64,000 nucleotides of DNA from Kordia algicida. Lineage in GTDB: Bacteria; Bacteroidota; Bacteroidia; Flavobacteriales; Flavobacteriaceae. Numbering within the stretch: the first letter of the stretch is position 1; each line of letters opens with the position of its first letter. Shown here piece by piece: positions 62,401 through 64,000 of the stretch. The position numbers and the translations under genes are program-made. Where the stretch lies: NCBI RefSeq assembly GCF_051013375.1, contig NZ_CP142125.1, one strand, 5' to 3'. A model generated the notes under the pieces. That model made no database searches. It was given only the letters and a program-made list of their open reading frames with translations, and was not told the DNA's origin.

Positions 62401-62991
62401 CTACTGAACTTTTTCTTTTAAGGCCAAAAAGTTATAATATGGAGCTCGTGTAATGGTACTATTTACAAACCAACTTGGCAAGTTTCCACTAGGATCGCCA
62501 TGCATTTGATGTGTAATTTTTACCATATCATCTTTTTGTTCTAACAACCAATATCCTTCAAAATAAGTAATTCGTAAATAATCATCCAATATTGGATATG
62601 CATCAGAAGCTGCCATAATATCAATTCGCAATGCATCTTTGGTAATTCTTCTTGTTGTCAATAAAATGACAACATCTCGGTTGCGTAGTGGCCAAGGAAG
62701 ATCTAAAGCCATCCATACAAGATGCTTATTTTCAGAAGATTTAGATAGTAACTTGCTATCAATAGCTTTGTAATTCCAATTGTGAAGTTGGTCGCCATCT
62801 AAAATAATTTCTTTGACTGTATTTAAAGAACTTTTAACGGTCATTTGAACTTTATAAGCCTTTATTTTGCTAGAATCTATAGATTTTGTGTAAATCTTAA
62901 TATCATCTTTATCCTTCTTTAGTTTCCAATCTTCTTGGGCTAAAAGTGGTGTAAAAAATAATAAGCTAACAATAGCAATGTAGATTTTCAT
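62401..62991 (-). CDS. START-domain lipid-binding protein
   Basis: 196 residues. Signal peptide ends near residue 18 (TPLLAQ). The rest is one START/SRPBCC domain: WKLKKDKDDIKIYTKSIDSS, VKEIILDGDQLHNWNYKAID, VWMALDLPWPLRNRDVVILL, WLLEQKDDMVKITHQMHGDP. Such domains bind lipids or other hydrophobic ligands; an envelope role is inferred from the signal peptide. Single gene. Confidence 0.88.
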   Translation of the reverse strand: MKIYIAIVSLLFFTPLLAQEDWKLKKDKDDIKIYTKSIDSSKIKAYKVQMTVKSSLNTVKEIILDGDQLHNWNYKAIDSKLLSKSSENKHLVWMALDLPWPLRNRDVVILLTTRRITKDALRIDIMAASDAYPILDDYLRITYFEGYWLLEQKDDMVKITHQMHGDPSGNLPSWFVNSTITRAPYYNFLALKEKVQ

Positions 62992-63049
62992 GTTTGATTT
63001 TGAGGGAATTATACATGCAAAAATACAAATATGATACCAAAAATACTAT

Positions 63050-63526
63050 TTAAAACAATCTGTTGCTTTCACTTTCGTAAAAGGTATCAATTTTTAATTT
63101 TTCTTTTTTGGATGCTTCTACGGCTAAAAAATCACAACGTTCATTCTGTGGATGATTGTTATGACCTTTAATCCATTGAAAATGTACAATATGTTTTCGG
63201 TAAATTTTTAAAAAACGCATCCATAAATCTGCATTCTTTTTCCCTGAAAAGCCTTTTTTCTCCCAACCAAAAACCCATTTTTTCTCAACAGAATCTACCA
63301 CATATTTCGAATCTGTAAACACTTTGGCTTCCGTATGCATGAACTTTAATTTCTCTAAAGCCACAATAACAGCTAACAATTCCATACGATTGTTGGTTGT
63401 TTTTCGATAGCCTTCAGAAAACTCTTTATGATACGGTTTTCCAACCCACTCCATCACAATTCCGTAGCCGCCTGGCCCTGGATTTCCTCTTGAAGATCCA
63501 TCTGTATAAATATGTACATCTACCAT
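63050..63526 (-). CDS. rnhA: Ribonuclease HI
   Basis: 158 residues. The four-acid active site is visible as Asp9 (IYTDGSSRGNPGPGGYG), Glu49 (NNRMELLAV), Asp72 (FTDSKYVV) and the C-terminal NERCD. It removes RNA from RNA-DNA hybrids and Okazaki primers. It starts 2 bases after the purN stop, so the two genes share a transcript. Confidence 0.95.
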   Translation of the reverse strand: MVDVHIYTDGSSRGNPGPGGYGIVMEWVGKPYHKEFSEGYRKTTNNRMELLAVIVALEKLKFMHTEAKVFTDSKYVVDSVEKKWVFGWEKKGFSGKKNADLWMRFLKIYRKHIVHFQWIKGHNNHPQNERCDFLAVEASKKEKLKIDTFYESESNRLF

Positions 63527-63528
63527 AA

Positions 63529-64000
63529 TTAAGAATTAGAAGTTAAAATTTGCTCAATAACTTCTGGAAAATGCTTATATTCTAGCTGATGAATCTTTTG
63601 GGCAACGCTTTCAGGCGTGTCAGTTTCTGTTAAATTGGTTGTAGCTTGGAAAATAATGGCGCCTTCATCATAATTTTCATTGACAAAATGTATGGTAATG
63701 CCACTTTCTTTTTCTTTATTTGCAACCACAGCAGTATGCACATGAGATCCATACATGCCTTTTCCTCCATATTTTGGGAGTAAAGCAGGATGAATGTTGA
63801 TTACCTTGTTGGGGAAAGCCGCGAGAATATGTTCTGGAAATTTCCACAAAAAACCAGCAAGAACAATAAGATCAACTTGTGCACTTTGAAGCAAATTAAG
63901 CACATCATCACTGTGATACAAAGCAGTTCTGTTAAAGCTAAAGGCGCTGATTTTGTGGTTTTTAGCGCGATCTAAAACTTTGGCATGCTGATTGTTAGTC
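63529..64000 (-). CDS. purN: Phosphoribosylglycinamide formyltransferase, cut by the window edge
   Basis: The open frame reaches the right edge, so the first 30-40 residues are missing. Visible are AKNHKISAFSFNRTALYHSD, LIVLAGFLWKFPEHILAAFP, the active-site NIHPALLPKYGGKGMYGSHV and ESGITIHFVNENYDEGAIIF. An internal ATG at 63888 or the frame after 63921 would give a truncated protein and is not the true start. It transfers a formyl group from 10-formyl-THF to GAR in purine synthesis. Confidence 0.92.
   Translation of the reverse strand, partial: TNNQHAKVLDRAKNHKISAFSFNRTALYHSDDVLNLLQSAQVDLIVLAGFLWKFPEHILAAFPNKVINIHPALLPKYGGKGMYGSHVHTAVVANKEKESGITIHFVNENYDEGAIIFQATTNLTETDTPESVAQKIHQLEYKHFPEVIEQILTSNS

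Overview
The window is AT-rich chromosomal DNA from a member of the Bacteroidota, almost certainly family Flavobacteriaceae. Four things point there. The promoter ahead of the OmpA gene is TTTG-N19-TACATTTG, the phylum's own -33/-7 form. There is a FecI/FecR/TonB-receptor set. Several genes are typical of the group (DUF4837, DUF6909, the long PurF, AddA/AddB-like proteins). Two small precursor peptides have the LxLKKxxVSNL-like leader of Bacteroidota class I lanthipeptides. The genus Kordia would fit, but that is an inference. I saw no tRNA, rRNA, CRISPR array, insertion sequence or prophage.

Layout. 1-3.2 kb: a gene relic, then an ECF-sigma operon (sigma factor, single-span membrane protein, exported beta-rich protein, outer-membrane barrel). 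3.6-7.8 kb: FecI-type sigma, FecR anti-sigma and a signal-transducing TonB receptor with an STN domain but no SusD partner. 7.85-8.86 kb: a Fic-domain protein with a small companion gene. 8.96-17.1 kb: housekeeping genes (holB, pgk, an MltD-like lytic transglycosylase, a DUF4837 lipoprotein, tex) and a repeat-filled spacer at 14.4-14.97 kb.

17.1-39.4 kb, nearly all on the minus strand: a surface-polysaccharide region. Read in the direction of transcription it has GH3-like and DUF6909 genes, a Wzz-like protein, rmlB-rmlA-rmlC-rmlD (dTDP-L-rhamnose) and cysQ. After a hairpin come a TviC/WbpP-type epimerase and TviB/WbpO-type dehydrogenase (UDP-N-acetylhexosaminuronate), wecB-wecC (UDP-ManNAcA), a lipoprotein, an MBOAT O-acyltransferase, an SGNH-type protein with an inserted beta-sandwich, and a fused two-domain oxidoreductase. 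Two tandem paralogous beta-helix proteins follow. The region supplies sugar precursors, chain-length control and O-acetylation for an acidic, rhamnose-containing polymer, but it holds no glycosyltransferase, flippase or polymerase, so those must lie elsewhere.

39.4-47.1 kb: M23 peptidase, tatA, unknown membrane and lipoproteins, a 1.1-kb spacer with three 187-bp tandem repeats, a MATE/GNAT pair and a universal stress protein. 47.2-58.5 kb: two orphan lanthipeptide-like precursors (47285-47455 and 57243-57557), each preceded by a TTACG-N7/8-CGTAA inverted repeat, flanking AddB-like, OmpA, kbl and AddA-like genes; then sodA. 58.5-59.4 kb: a second repeat spacer. 59.4-64 kb: purF, a PfkB kinase, a START-domain protein, rnhA and the 3' part of purN, which runs off the right edge.

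The most unusual material is the pair of orphan RiPP-like precursors with a shared upstream palindrome, the signal-less beta-helix paralogs beside an aminouronate polymer cluster, the SGNH protein split by a carbohydrate-binding-like insert, and the layered families of intergenic repeats.
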